From Pseudoalteromonas xiamenensis (lineage in GTDB: Bacteria > Pseudomonadota > Gammaproteobacteria > Enterobacterales > Alteromonadaceae): a DNA stretch of 64,000 bases. The notes beneath the pieces were generated by a model. That model did no database searches and had not been told where the DNA came from. It worked only from the letters and a program-made list of their open reading frames with translations. Below are positions 1-8,177 of this stretch, in pieces (position 1 is the stretch's first letter; every line of letters starts with the position of its first letter). The translations under genes were made by a program, and so were the position numbers. The stretch spans positions 124,001 to 188,000 of the forward strand of contig NZ_CP099918.1 of assembly GCF_030994125.1 (NCBI RefSeq), written 5' to 3'.

Positions 1-271
1 CGAACAAACAACATGAACAAAAACCTAGAAATAAGAAAAGCCAACAAAAAACAGGTTTTGGTATTTACCTGTTGCTTTTCTATTTCTAACGTTAATGTCT
101 CACCACTTTTCTACTGCTCTAACAATTACCATCTATCTGAATGGTTCGATGAGTAGCCACATTATTCAAATACCATCTAATTAACTGAGCACAAATTAAT
201 CTTGTGCCCTGCGTTAATACTCAAAAAAGTAAAACACGATAAATAGCTAAACAACATCAATGGGAGTTTCC

Positions 272-1645
272 ATGAAAACAACTGTTTTCGCGGCATCGCT
301 GTGCGCAATGCTTGCGTCTGTATCCACTCATGCCTGCTTAACCGCAGAAATTGAAAACAATGACCTTGAATCTACTGCTAACCAAGGCTTGTGCTCTGGC
401 GTTTTAATTCAAGGTTCAATTAACTCACGCCAAGACGTAGACTGGTATACCTTTAACGCAATGAGTAATGGCAAAATTACTCTTTCACTTACTCATGCCC
501 AGTCAGACGACTTTGATTGGAGTCTGTTCAAAACAACAGGAAGTGCAGTACTTTCTGGCGCAACGAGTGCCAACCCTGAAATAGGCAACTATCAAGGCGA
601 GAGCGGTGAATACTTTGTCAAAGTAACTCGGTACACTGGCACAGGATGGTACGATTTAACGATCGATTATCCGCAAGACAGCACTACACCACCGGCTTTA
701 TGTGAATATGGCGCTCGGCCAACTAAACCGGGGGCATTAAAATCGTTTATCGTTGGTTCCGATAATGATGTGTGCCCGACGCTTAGCAGCGGCGCCGGCG
801 TACTTCTAATGGGTGGTGGGACGGATGTGGATGAGTCCTTTTCAGACCGGGTCAAACCACACATCGATGGAGGTGATGTAGTCGTGCTTCGTACGTCAGG
901 TACAGATGCTTATAACGACTATCTATCGCCTTTGACGGGTGCTGATTCAGTTGAAACGCTTATCGTTGATTCAATCAGTAAAGCCAATTCGGATTACGTT
1001 GATTGGGCAATTCGCTCTGCAGAATTCGTTTTTATCGCAGGTGGAGATCAATCTGATTACCTCAATCAATGGCAAGGCACAAAAGTACAAAGTGCGCTTT
1101 CACACGTTTATGATAAGCATGGGATCATCGGTGGAACTTCAGCAGGAAATGCAGTTCAAGGCCAATACATCTATGACCCTGATGGTTTGTTGGGAGCCAT
1201 AAGCGAAGAAGTCGTCACCGATTTTTGCCACGAAACAATTCATATTTCCAGCAACTTTTTGGCAACGCCAATCCTGCAAGGCGTAATCACCGACACCCAT
1301 TTTAGCGAACGCGATAGAATGGGCCGAATGGCATCATTCTTTGCACACATTAGTTCTCAAAAGTACGCTCTCGGAGTTTCTGAACACACCGCTATGTTCG
1401 TAAAAGAAAATGGAGAGTCTGTTATTGATGGCACTGGCAACGTTTATGTACTTGCTAAAGATATGCAAACCCAGTTTCAACAAACAGCCTGTGGAAAACC
1501 TCTAATCATCCAGGATTTACTTAACTACCGATTACAATCTGGCGATCAATTCAACCTTTCAACGGGTGAAACAAATGTTTTACCTAGTCGATTAAGTATT
1601 GATGGCAACAGCACACTATTTTATAACCCAACCAATCCTTATTAG
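272..1645 (+). CDS. Secreted cyanophycinase-like peptidase (S51) with N-terminal PPC-type domain
   Basis: Probable serine exopeptidase of the cyanophycinase (S51) family, exported to the periplasm or medium. The start at 272 is preferred over an in-frame ATG at 260 because GGGAG at 262-266 sits five bases upstream of it. The first ~22 residues form a signal peptide. Residues ~25-135 resemble a bacterial pre-peptidase C-terminal beta domain (ENN start, DVDWYTF, GEYFVKV). Residues ~155-450 are the S51 domain: glycine-rich LLMGGGTD, FIAGGDQ, and the nucleophile motif GGTSAGN with Ser about residue 290. Cyanophycinases cleave multi-L-arginyl-poly-aspartate, but other S51 members are dipeptidases, so the substrate is inferred. 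Monocistronic, followed by a strong terminator. Confidence 0.85.
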   Translation: MKTTVFAASLCAMLASVSTHACLTAEIENNDLESTANQGLCSGVLIQGSINSRQDVDWYTFNAMSNGKITLSLTHAQSDDFDWSLFKTTGSAVLSGATSANPEIGNYQGESGEYFVKVTRYTGTGWYDLTIDYPQDSTTPPALCEYGARPTKPGALKSFIVGSDNDVCPTLSSGAGVLLMGGGTDVDESFSDRVKPHIDGGDVVVLRTSGTDAYNDYLSPLTGADSVETLIVDSISKANSDYVDWAIRSAEFVFIAGGDQSDYLNQWQGTKVQSALSHVYDKHGIIGGTSAGNAVQGQYIYDPDGLLGAISEEVVTDFCHETIHISSNFLATPILQGVITDTHFSERDRMGRMASFFAHISSQKYALGVSEHTAMFVKENGESVIDGTGNVYVLAKDMQTQFQQTACGKPLIIQDLLNYRLQSGDQFNLSTGETNVLPSRLSIDGNSTLFYNPTNPY

Positions 1646-1671
1646 ACTCTATTCGCGACCTAACGTTAACG

Positions 1672-1693
1672 AGCGAGCCTAGGCTCGCTTTTA
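1672..1693 (+). terminator. Rho-independent terminator
   Basis: A perfect 18-bp palindrome (AGCGAGCC-TA-GGCTCGCT region, 1672-1689) is followed by TTTT. It ends the cyanophycinase-like gene and overlaps the stop region of the convergent coiled-coil gene. Confidence 0.85.
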
Positions 1694-2269
1694 TCTTAAT
1701 CGACTTAACCGCGCTTTACGCTCTGCTTCTTCCTTAATTCGAGCTCTTTCTTCAAACACCATCTCTGCCATCGCCATCAGCAGTTCCCCCTCCAATGATT
1801 TGTTTGCCGCGATTTGCGATTCGAGCGCTTCAATTTCATCTTGTGGTTCGTTTTGCAGATAAGCGTTTACCGAATGTCCATTCTTATGGGCAGCAATCTC
1901 GGGCTTGTCGGGTTCTGAAGCAATATGGACTTTTAAGGCTCTACTAGATTTAGACTGTTTCAACTTGGTTAATTCTTCAAGTTGACGATTGAGTTGTTCA
2001 CGAACAGCAATCAACGTTTGCTCAAGCTTTTCATAGGCCCGTTTGAAAGAGCGATTTTGCTTCTTGTAGCTATTGGCTTCTTCATCTAAAACAGACAGAG
2101 GTGATTCACCTTTTTCTTTATTCGAATTGGGCCGTAGGTGCACTGTTGCTGATTGAACAGCTTCAACATCAGCTTCATTGGTGTGAGCGTTTAGAGAAGG
2201 CTCGTGACTCGCGAGTGTTCGATACGTGCTCGTTATTGTGACGACGTGTTTGACAGGGTCGATACTCAT
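1691..2269 (-). CDS. Coiled-coil protein of unknown function
   Basis: A 192-residue protein that I do not recognise. It has no signal peptide or membrane segment. Residues ~60-105 are charged and heptad-like (YKKQNRSFKRAYEKLEQ), and residues ~135-190 are a second acidic/basic helical stretch ending in a basic tail (EEAERKARLSRLR), so it is probably an elongated coiled-coil protein acting in the cytoplasm. AAGGAG lies seven bases before the ATG at 2269. It is 94 bases downstream of the XRE regulator gene on the same strand and may be co-transcribed with it. No function can be assigned. Confidence 0.7.
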   Translation of the reverse strand: MSIDPVKHVVTITSTYRTLASHEPSLNAHTNEADVEAVQSATVHLRPNSNKEKGESPLSVLDEEANSYKKQNRSFKRAYEKLEQTLIAVREQLNRQLEELTKLKQSKSSRALKVHIASEPDKPEIAAHKNGHSVNAYLQNEPQDEIEALESQIAANKSLEGELLMAMAEMVFEERARIKEEAERKARLSRLR

Positions 2270-2363
2270 ATTCAGCTCCTTGAATGTACCGATAAGCGTG
2301 TTATCTATATCGGCACACGCTCAACTTGCTTGAGGGTTTTATGTTGAGTCTTCTTCCCCCTGT

Positions 2364-3875
2364 TCATCCCTCACATTGACCTGCTTCATAACAGGTTGGT
2401 TTCCTTGGGCAACTACTTCCACGCGTGCATATCACTCGCACATCACTTTCAAGTCCTTTTTCAATCCAGTTGATGTTTAAAATTTTAGCGACGCGTTCCA
2501 ATTGTTTTGCTAGTGCGTATGGTACTTGGCTGCTACCACCGTGTTGAATACAGAGCTGCTGTAACTCACCGACAACACTATCAGCATCCAACCCTTGTGC
2601 CGCAATCGCAGGATTTAAATCAATGCCCGCACATAAGATATGAGGTTGTTCGGCTAAATCGGTAATACTCACCGATTCACAGCAATAAAGGCGAGGTTTG
2701 TTGTTCACGTTCAGTATGGAAAGTTGTGAGGTAGCGGCTTGATTCGTCGAGGCAAACTTCCTAAATACGGCCCAATGCTGACATGGGTCAGGCACTTCGC
2801 GCATGTTGCCCCATGGCAACGGAATACCATTACCCCGGTACACCGCTTTAAGTTTTCCTGGCTGATACGCATCAAAGTAATGCCAATGCGGGTAAGGCGA
2901 CACCACGGTCATTCGGCGCATCGCTACCGACGCTGAAATCCCCAACTTTTCATGTACACCGATATCATAGCCATGCCGCTCTAATACCTGCCGATAGGGG
3001 ACTTTGGGACACAGTAATGCGCCTGCAAAAAAGCTCGATTCGAAGTCTCGCCACGCGTTTAGAATATCTTGCGCATTTGGTTCATGGTGATCTTCTTGGT
3101 CGGTTTCTATCCCAAGACCCCCTGTGGTCAATACGCACTGAACACCATCACTGTGGTGCAGTACGCCATGCCCAATATGTACAGCAATATCGTACTTTAG
3201 CCTTGCTGGAAACGCTTTCAATTTCTCGTTGATAAAGACTTGGTTTGGCGGAACAAAATAAGACGTTACAACACTACCAGGTTTTATGACTATGCCGTCC
3301 AACCTTACCTCGTCGTTTGAAAACCATCGATATTGATAGCCCTGTTGCTTCAAAAGCACAAGCAACGACTCGGGTAGCAAATAAAGATCTTTTCCTCCAA
3401 TTTCTTCGGCTGCACGCTCCAAATCGGGGAAATGATTTTGATGATGCTCTTGATGGGCACGAATGAGAAGGTGTGCAAATTGGCGGCCGCTTATTCCTGC
3501 TTGCGAAAGCATCTCAGGAATAGCAATTTGCAAAATATCTTTTGAAAAAAGAAAGTTTGGCTCAAGTGCCATGCCACTAATCCCACCCGAATTCCCTTTC
3601 GTTGGGATGATTTCTGTCGGTTCAGGCTCGTTATCTAAAAACCATTCGACGGGCTTTTGAAAAACGGTTGATAGATTTTCGAGCATATTCATACTTGGCG
3701 TACGTTTACCCTGCTCAATCATTGACAGGTAAGATACTGAAGGTGCACTAGATGGGTCGATGCGAATGCATCGAGCCGACAGATCTTCCAGTGTTAAGTG
3801 ATTACGCTTCCGTAAGTTACGAACCTTTGTGCCGAGAAAATGCGACTTTCGGATCAAACTGGGTTCTTTTTTCAT
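2364..3875 (-). CDS. XRE-family regulator with degenerate ImmA/IrrE domain (ScfR/RamB/DUF3612 type)
   Basis: A DNA-binding regulator of the family that senses short-chain acyl-CoA or controls acetate/propionate/glyoxylate genes (RamB, ScfR and DUF3612-type relatives). ATG 3875 (start MKKEPS) is chosen because AGGG lies just upstream; an in-frame ATG at 3902 has no better site. Residues ~10-75 form an HTH_3 domain (LGTKVRNLRKRNHLTLEDL to VEWFLD). The central region includes DIAVHIGHGVLHH, where the zinc-protease motif HExxH of ImmA/IrrE is lost (VHIGH), fitting a sensor rather than a protease. The C-terminus is cysteine-rich (four Cys in the last ~20 residues). Divergent from a malate-synthase-domain gene, with an operator array between. 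Confidence 0.82.
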   Translation of the reverse strand: MKKEPSLIRKSHFLGTKVRNLRKRNHLTLEDLSARCIRIDPSSAPSVSYLSMIEQGKRTPSMNMLENLSTVFQKPVEWFLDNEPEPTEIIPTKGNSGGISGMALEPNFLFSKDILQIAIPEMLSQAGISGRQFAHLLIRAHQEHHQNHFPDLERAAEEIGGKDLYLLPESLLVLLKQQGYQYRWFSNDEVRLDGIVIKPGSVVTSYFVPPNQVFINEKLKAFPARLKYDIAVHIGHGVLHHSDGVQCVLTTGGLGIETDQEDHHEPNAQDILNAWRDFESSFFAGALLCPKVPYRQVLERHGYDIGVHEKLGISASVAMRRMTVVSPYPHWHYFDAYQPGKLKAVYRGNGIPLPWGNMREVPDPCQHWAVFRKFASTNQAATSQLSILNVNNKPRLYCCESVSITDLAEQPHILCAGIDLNPAIAAQGLDADSVVGELQQLCIQHGGSSQVPYALAKQLERVAKILNINWIEKGLESDVRVICTRGSSCPRKPTCYEAGQCEG

Positions 3876-3886
3876 TGCACACCCTG

Positions 3887-3943
3887 TGTGAAATTTCACC
3901 ATTTTGTAAAATTTACAATGTGAAATTCTTTTTGTGAAATTTT
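3887..3943. promoter_or_regulatory. Operator array for the divergent XRE regulator
   Basis: Four copies of the element TGTGAAATT or a one-base variant start at 3887, 3905, 3919 and 3933. The first forms the perfect palindrome GTGAAATTTCAC (3888-3899); the second lies in the perfect odd palindrome TTGTAAAATTTACAA (3904-3918). They sit between two divergent genes, directly upstream of the regulator start, which is what an autoregulatory operator would look like. Binding by this regulator is inferred. Confidence 0.6.
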
Positions 3944-4002
3944 CTGCCTGAATATTCTACATTCATCTTAACAACAAAATTCATGTAGCTAAGGTGAGCA
4001 AA

Positions 4003-4491
4003 ATGACAACACATACCCAGTTAAAATCGGACTTACACCACTTACTGTCAACCAATGATCAACTGACTCTCGCGAAACAATATTTGGACGATCACTGTCC
4101 ATTAGAATTTGGTTCTCATCAACATGTTGCGCACTACGTGGTTTACTACCGCCATCTTTTAGCATTCTTTACAGACGGAACACATTGCGGACTGGAAAAT
4201 AGCGCGCAATTTGTCGCCCTTTGTGGACATAAAGAGCAACCGGATACGTTACTACTAAAAAAACAAGATGGATTGCATGTTGAATTAACCATAAACCGTA
4301 AGGGTCGACTTGGCGAACAAGACCTTGCCCACCTTGACGATGTGCAAGTTGAAACACCACTTGCTGCGATGCAAAATTCGGAACGCCAGCGCATTTGGCT
4401 AAGCTTTGTGAATGGCGCTCAAACACTCAATTCAGCCTACACTGGTTGCAAATGCTTTACTGCAAAAGACGGTTCAGACTATGTACTTTAA
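4003..4491 (+). CDS. Stand-alone malate synthase G insertion-domain protein
   Basis: A 162-residue cytoplasmic protein that reads like the alpha/beta insertion domain of malate synthase G without the catalytic barrel. Matching landmarks in order are PLE-GS-Q-V near residues 31-40, the segment ENSAQFVALCG, the segment LLLKKQDGLHVEL (MSG: LLKNNGLHIEL), GRLGEQDLAHLDDVQVE (MSG: GRIGKDDPAHINDVIVE) and a C-terminal FTAKDGSDYVL (MSG: YTAADGSE). The MSG sequence DCEDSVAAVDAEDK, part of the catalytic body, is replaced by unrelated residues. ATG 4003 follows AAGGTGAG. It is divergent from an acyl-CoA/glyoxylate-type regulator, so a role linked to acetate metabolism is inferred; it cannot itself be a malate synthase. 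Confidence 0.75.
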   Translation: MTTHTQLKSDLHHLLSTNDQLTLAKQYLDDHCPLEFGSHQHVAHYVVYYRHLLAFFTDGTHCGLENSAQFVALCGHKEQPDTLLLKKQDGLHVELTINRKGRLGEQDLAHLDDVQVETPLAAMQNSERQRIWLSFVNGAQTLNSAYTGCKCFTAKDGSDYVL

Positions 4492-4499
4492 TTCTCCGT

Positions 4500-4531
4500 G
4501 AGCTAGGTAAACACGCGCCTAGCTCTTTTTT
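4500..4531 (+). terminator. Rho-independent terminator
   Basis: Stem GAGCTAGG (4500-4507) and CCTAGCTC (4518-4525) with a ten-base loop, followed by six T. Confidence 0.85.
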
Positions 4532-4624
4532 GAATGATTTATTCCAAACAGACCAAAATAGTAGTTAATTTTTAACCGTCAAAGCACTACACTGTACCAA
4601 GTGTTAGTCCAAATTAATTGATAC

Positions 4625-4942
4625 ATGCCGAACACAAAATTAACCATACAACTTCGCCTTGAACCTGGATGCATGGGCCCCGATGGTAAGTTGCACATTG
4701 AAGCATTTTGCGCACAACAAAACCAATCTCCTTGGAATACGCCTTTCGCGACATTACTTGTGGTTCCTCGTTTTGACAAATCGTTACCGGAGTGGGAGTA
4801 TCTTCACAAAGAAAAGCGCTTAACGGAAAAGCAAATTGAGGCTGTTTTGTCTTCATTTAAAGTAAATCAGCAGACCTTGGAAGAAGAGATTGAGCACATG
4901 ATTGCTGATGCCGTTGGCGATTATATGGAAGGTAAGTTTTAA
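4625..4942 (+). CDS. Conserved small protein of unknown function
   Basis: A 105-residue acidic cytoplasmic protein with no signal peptide or membrane segment. The N-terminal third looks like beta strands (KLTIQLRLEPG, LHIEAFCAQ) and the C-terminal half is helical (LTEKQIEAVLSSF, QQTLEEEIEHMIADAV). I do not recognise a family. No strong ribosome binding site precedes the ATG, so the start is less certain than usual. It stands alone between a terminator and the periplasmic binding protein gene. Confidence 0.6.
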   Translation: MPNTKLTIQLRLEPGCMGPDGKLHIEAFCAQQNQSPWNTPFATLLVVPRFDKSLPEWEYLHKEKRLTEKQIEAVLSSFKVNQQTLEEEIEHMIADAVGDYMEGKF

Positions 4943-5093
4943 AATTATGAATCAAAACTCGTAACGTCTAAATTACAATCACTCAAAAAGCTTGGCAAAA
5001 ATTCATTCTATTTTGCACGAACCTGAGTTTCTGAGCCGTGTTTCTAATTTCGTCTGCTACACTGAAATAACCTCATAAACCATTTGCTTGCTC

Positions 5094-5813
5094 ATGCATA
5101 AATTTTTGGTTGCTCCTCTCATTTACCTATTCTCCGCTTGTGCATACGCAACCGATATGACGGCAGTGACGGAGCATTTGCCTCCCTACCAAATAGTAAA
5201 AAATGGCGAAGTAATTGGCGGCAGTTCATATGAATTTATGGAATCCGTGTTCAGAGAAGCTAATATACTTCACCACACCTTAGCGTTGCCTTGGGCTCGC
5301 GCTTACAAAATGGCGAATGAAAACAAAAACACGGTTATTTATTCGTTATTTAGAACGAGCAAACGGGAAAGCAACTTTCATTGGATTGGTCCTCTCGGGG
5401 CTATCCCATTTTATGTTTATACCTCAAGCGACGGGTCGATTGTCGACTTGGTAAACAATAATCTTGATGATTACCTAGCCGTTGCGGTACGAGACAGCGC
5501 CGAGGCCGACCTGTTGAAGCAAAAGGGGTTTCAGGAGTCTCGAAATCTGATTATTGTGAAGGATTATCTCGCTGTTTGGACCATGCTCAAGTTAAAAAGA
5601 GCTGATTTCACCATTGCACATAAGCCCTATCAGGGAATTATTGAAGAAGCACATCTAAAAGAAGAAGATTTCAAAACACTTGAAACCATTTCTTTGTCCA
5701 TGCCGTTGTACGTGGCGGCGAGTTTGAGTACAGACCTTGAACTCGTTCAACGTTTGAGAAAAGCATACCAAGTCAAACGACCACTGCTAGGTGACATGCC
5801 CCCTGTGTTATAG
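5094..5813 (+). CDS. Periplasmic solute-binding-like protein (SBP_bac_3 type)
   Basis: An orphan extracellular solute-binding protein related to polar amino acid binding proteins (family 3), probably periplasmic. The ATG at 5094 is chosen over a TTG two codons upstream. The first ~19 residues are a signal peptide (FLVAPLIYLFSACAYA). The mature start MTAVTEHLPPYQIVKNGEVIGG and the later LPWARAYKMA, ESNFHWIGPL and DYLAVAVRDSAEADLLKQKG segments match the two-lobe fold of this family. No permease or ATPase genes are adjacent, as is common for the many orphan members in Alteromonadales. Ligand unknown. Confidence 0.75.
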   Translation: MHKFLVAPLIYLFSACAYATDMTAVTEHLPPYQIVKNGEVIGGSSYEFMESVFREANILHHTLALPWARAYKMANENKNTVIYSLFRTSKRESNFHWIGPLGAIPFYVYTSSDGSIVDLVNNNLDDYLAVAVRDSAEADLLKQKGFQESRNLIIVKDYLAVWTMLKLKRADFTIAHKPYQGIIEEAHLKEEDFKTLETISLSMPLYVAASLSTDLELVQRLRKAYQVKRPLLGDMPPVL

Positions 5814-6049
5814 CAAAGTTTACAGACTGATTTCCCTGTCGAAAGCCGCGATTTAAGTCTCGACTTCACGTATTCCAACACATCTTTAATGCCCTTTAGT
5901 GTGCCATTCACATTTATGTGACCAAACTCGCATCACAACGTTATTATTTTGTGAATATTATTTGACAGACTGGTTAAATAAAGTACAGTTTATTTCGAGG
6001 TCACACCTCGCACCTCATACCAGTTATGACAACAATATAGGAACACAAG

Positions 6050-6907
6050 ATGAAGAGATTGAGCCAATGTACGGCATTGCTGATTGGGCTATTTAGCACC
6101 ACTGCACTTTGCAATACGGGACTGGCGTTTGTTCACGGTACGGGCAAACAAACTGATGCACTTAATGACTATTGGACAAAAGAATTTGTCAACTCAGTAC
6201 GTTCTGGACTGCCCAATAGCGCACTTTATACGGTGGTAAACTGTGATTTTGAACAATACATGTGGGATGACGGCGCGGCTGGCTGTTTAGCACAGCAATT
6301 GACCCAGTTCATAAACCAAAACGCTATCACAAATTTAAAAATTATCACGCATTCCAACGGGGGCAATGTCGTCAGATGGATTCTCTCTAATCCAACCTCT
6401 GACGCTCGTTATCCGTCAATCATCAATAAAACGACACACATTATTGCACTAGCCCCATCAAGTGGTGGCACGCCACTTGCGGATGCCGTTATTGCAGGAA
6501 ACTCATTTGAACAAACATTAGGTTGGATCTTAGGTTTTGGTAACAACGCCGTAAAACAACAACAAGTTGCTGACATGGCCTATTACAACGCGAATTGGCT
6601 GTATGGTACTGCAGGTCGTCCATCCCTCGGAAAAACATTTGAATCAGTTGTAGGCTCAGATGTGGATTCCGCAATTTGGGATGGCGATAGCTACTGCGCT
6701 GGCTACCAAAACCAAGTCGCGCTCGAATTTACCCAAAACTGGTTGGACAGCTGTTCTGATGGCTTTCTCAATTGCTCATCGCAGTCCGCCGCAGGCAGCG
6801 TTTGGTTCAAAGATAAACAAAAAACCAAGGGCAGTGAACCGCTAAGCCATCAACAAAGCCGCCGCGCTTGCTTCAATTTAGACAGCCTTGTCCGTGACCG
6901 CATTTAA
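6050..6907 (+). CDS. Secreted alpha/beta-hydrolase, lipase-like
   Basis: A secreted hydrolase with a signal peptide of ~21 residues (LLIGLFSTTALC). The core alpha/beta-hydrolase signals are the oxyanion-region FVHGTGK at ~27-33 and the nucleophile elbow THSNGGN with Ser102, followed by helix VVRWILSNP. Cysteines at ~65, 79 and in the C-terminal third (DSCSDGFLNCSS) suggest disulfides in the periplasm or medium. The family includes lipases and esterases acting on acylglycerols; the exact substrate is not visible. The next gene starts ten bases after its stop, so the two form an operon and the second product may be its partner. Confidence 0.75.
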   Translation: MKRLSQCTALLIGLFSTTALCNTGLAFVHGTGKQTDALNDYWTKEFVNSVRSGLPNSALYTVVNCDFEQYMWDDGAAGCLAQQLTQFINQNAITNLKIITHSNGGNVVRWILSNPTSDARYPSIINKTTHIIALAPSSGGTPLADAVIAGNSFEQTLGWILGFGNNAVKQQQVADMAYYNANWLYGTAGRPSLGKTFESVVGSDVDSAIWDGDSYCAGYQNQVALEFTQNWLDSCSDGFLNCSSQSAAGSVWFKDKQKTKGSEPLSHQQSRRACFNLDSLVRDRI

Positions 6908-6916
6908 GGAATAACT

Positions 6917-8014
6917 ATGAAAATCAAGAAACTGCTCCAAGCTTTACCTGTGTTCGGCGCGCTTACAAGTATCGGAGTACTTGCGAACAACGGCTATGTT
7001 AATTTCCCTTATCCTACGGTAATTTCTGCAAATCCTTCGACTCATACCCAAACGCTTTCAAGCACAGAATACTGGGAAGTTGTTCGAGGAGATGAATTAA
7101 AAAAAGGCGTGCCCATCTCGTTTACAAGCAACAAAAGTGTTGTTTTATTGTCTCCTCAACATTCCCGCGATATGAGCCGACTCAAACGAGCTCCAGCAGT
7201 CGAAGAAAATGCAATTGAACTTCGTACGCTGCAAGGAAAAGCCACTCTATCAGCGACCTACAATCGCGATGAAATGAGTGGCTATGGGTTTGCCCCCGGA
7301 AGTGCTGCAGTACAAGCGAACAAACTTGCGGGCCAAAACGCAACGCTTAGACTTAATCAAAAAATCAGTGATGATGATCTGTATCTACTCCATGTTAAAG
7401 AGAGTGATTCTCCCTATCAACTGAATGTTGAAAGCGATGTATTGGTTGGCGAGGAAGCGCAACTTGCTTTACGCGCAGACGTCACCGGTGTGAAGAACAT
7501 TAAATCAAAGTTAACGATTCAAGTTAACGCACCAGATGGCCAATCGATAGCGCACCACTTTACCAACGATAAAGTGGCATTTGATACGCCACTCGAGCAC
7601 ATAGGTGCGCGGGCTGGGTTGTACAATGTAGTCGTCCACAGCCATACGACTGTCGACGGGGTTGATGTCAAACGCAGTATTCGTTTGCCGTTCGTGCATC
7701 AACTTGAAAGCGCGTCAATTGATGCATTCGCGTTAACTGAACAAACGTCAAAATACGTTGACGCGGAGGTTTCGGTAAATGTCTTACAAAAAGGTCGCTA
7801 CGGTGTTGTCGCGACGTTGATGGGTTACCGTGATGACAAACAAATCGCGCTTGCAACGTCGGAAGCCGCACAGGACTTTTCAACATCCGATACGTTGCCG
7901 ATACGATTTACATTGCCAAATGGTGCTAAGGGTCCTTATCAAGTAAACATTCTTGAATTGAAAGACCAAACGCGCTTACAACGTTTTGTTCAAAAGGATT
8001 TAGAAACTCGATAA
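6917..8014 (+). CDS. Exported DUF4785-like beta-rich protein, lipase partner
   Basis: A 365-residue exported protein with a clear signal peptide (LLQALPVFGALTSIGVLA). The rest is beta-strand rich with Ig-like repeats (~165-270 and ~275-360) and no cysteine or catalytic motif that I can see. Composition and layout match DUF4785-type proteins of marine gammaproteobacteria, but this is from memory. RBS AAGGA precedes the ATG by about six bases, and the gene is ten bases behind the lipase gene, so a role as an accessory or chaperone-like partner of the lipase is inferred. A good terminator follows. Confidence 0.65.
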   Translation: MKIKKLLQALPVFGALTSIGVLANNGYVNFPYPTVISANPSTHTQTLSSTEYWEVVRGDELKKGVPISFTSNKSVVLLSPQHSRDMSRLKRAPAVEENAIELRTLQGKATLSATYNRDEMSGYGFAPGSAAVQANKLAGQNATLRLNQKISDDDLYLLHVKESDSPYQLNVESDVLVGEEAQLALRADVTGVKNIKSKLTIQVNAPDGQSIAHHFTNDKVAFDTPLEHIGARAGLYNVVVHSHTTVDGVDVKRSIRLPFVHQLESASIDAFALTEQTSKYVDAEVSVNVLQKGRYGVVATLMGYRDDKQIALATSEAAQDFSTSDTLPIRFTLPNGAKGPYQVNILELKDQTRLQRFVQKDLETR

Positions 8015-8025
8015 GTAAACTTCGC

Positions 8026-8050
8026 AGAGGTCACGTTGTGGCCTCTTTTA
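8026..8050 (+). terminator. Rho-independent terminator
   Basis: Nine-bp stem AGAGGTCAC / GTGGCCTCT (one G-U pair) with a three-base loop, followed by TTTT. It ends the lipase operon. Confidence 0.85.
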
Positions 8051-8177
8051 CACCTTAAAACTCATCTGTAATTCTATGTAATAACCACTTTAATCGAATC
8101 GCCCTAGTATTTAATTCGGTACCGACGGCAATCTCAAACCGTCTCTAAAAGGAAATTCATCACTATCGAGGTCGATT

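Noticed and set aside
4614..4856. 80-codon minus-strand frame opposite the small conserved protein at 4625
   Set aside because: It mirrors the plus-strand gene, lacks its own ribosome binding site, and the plus-strand product has the more protein-like composition.
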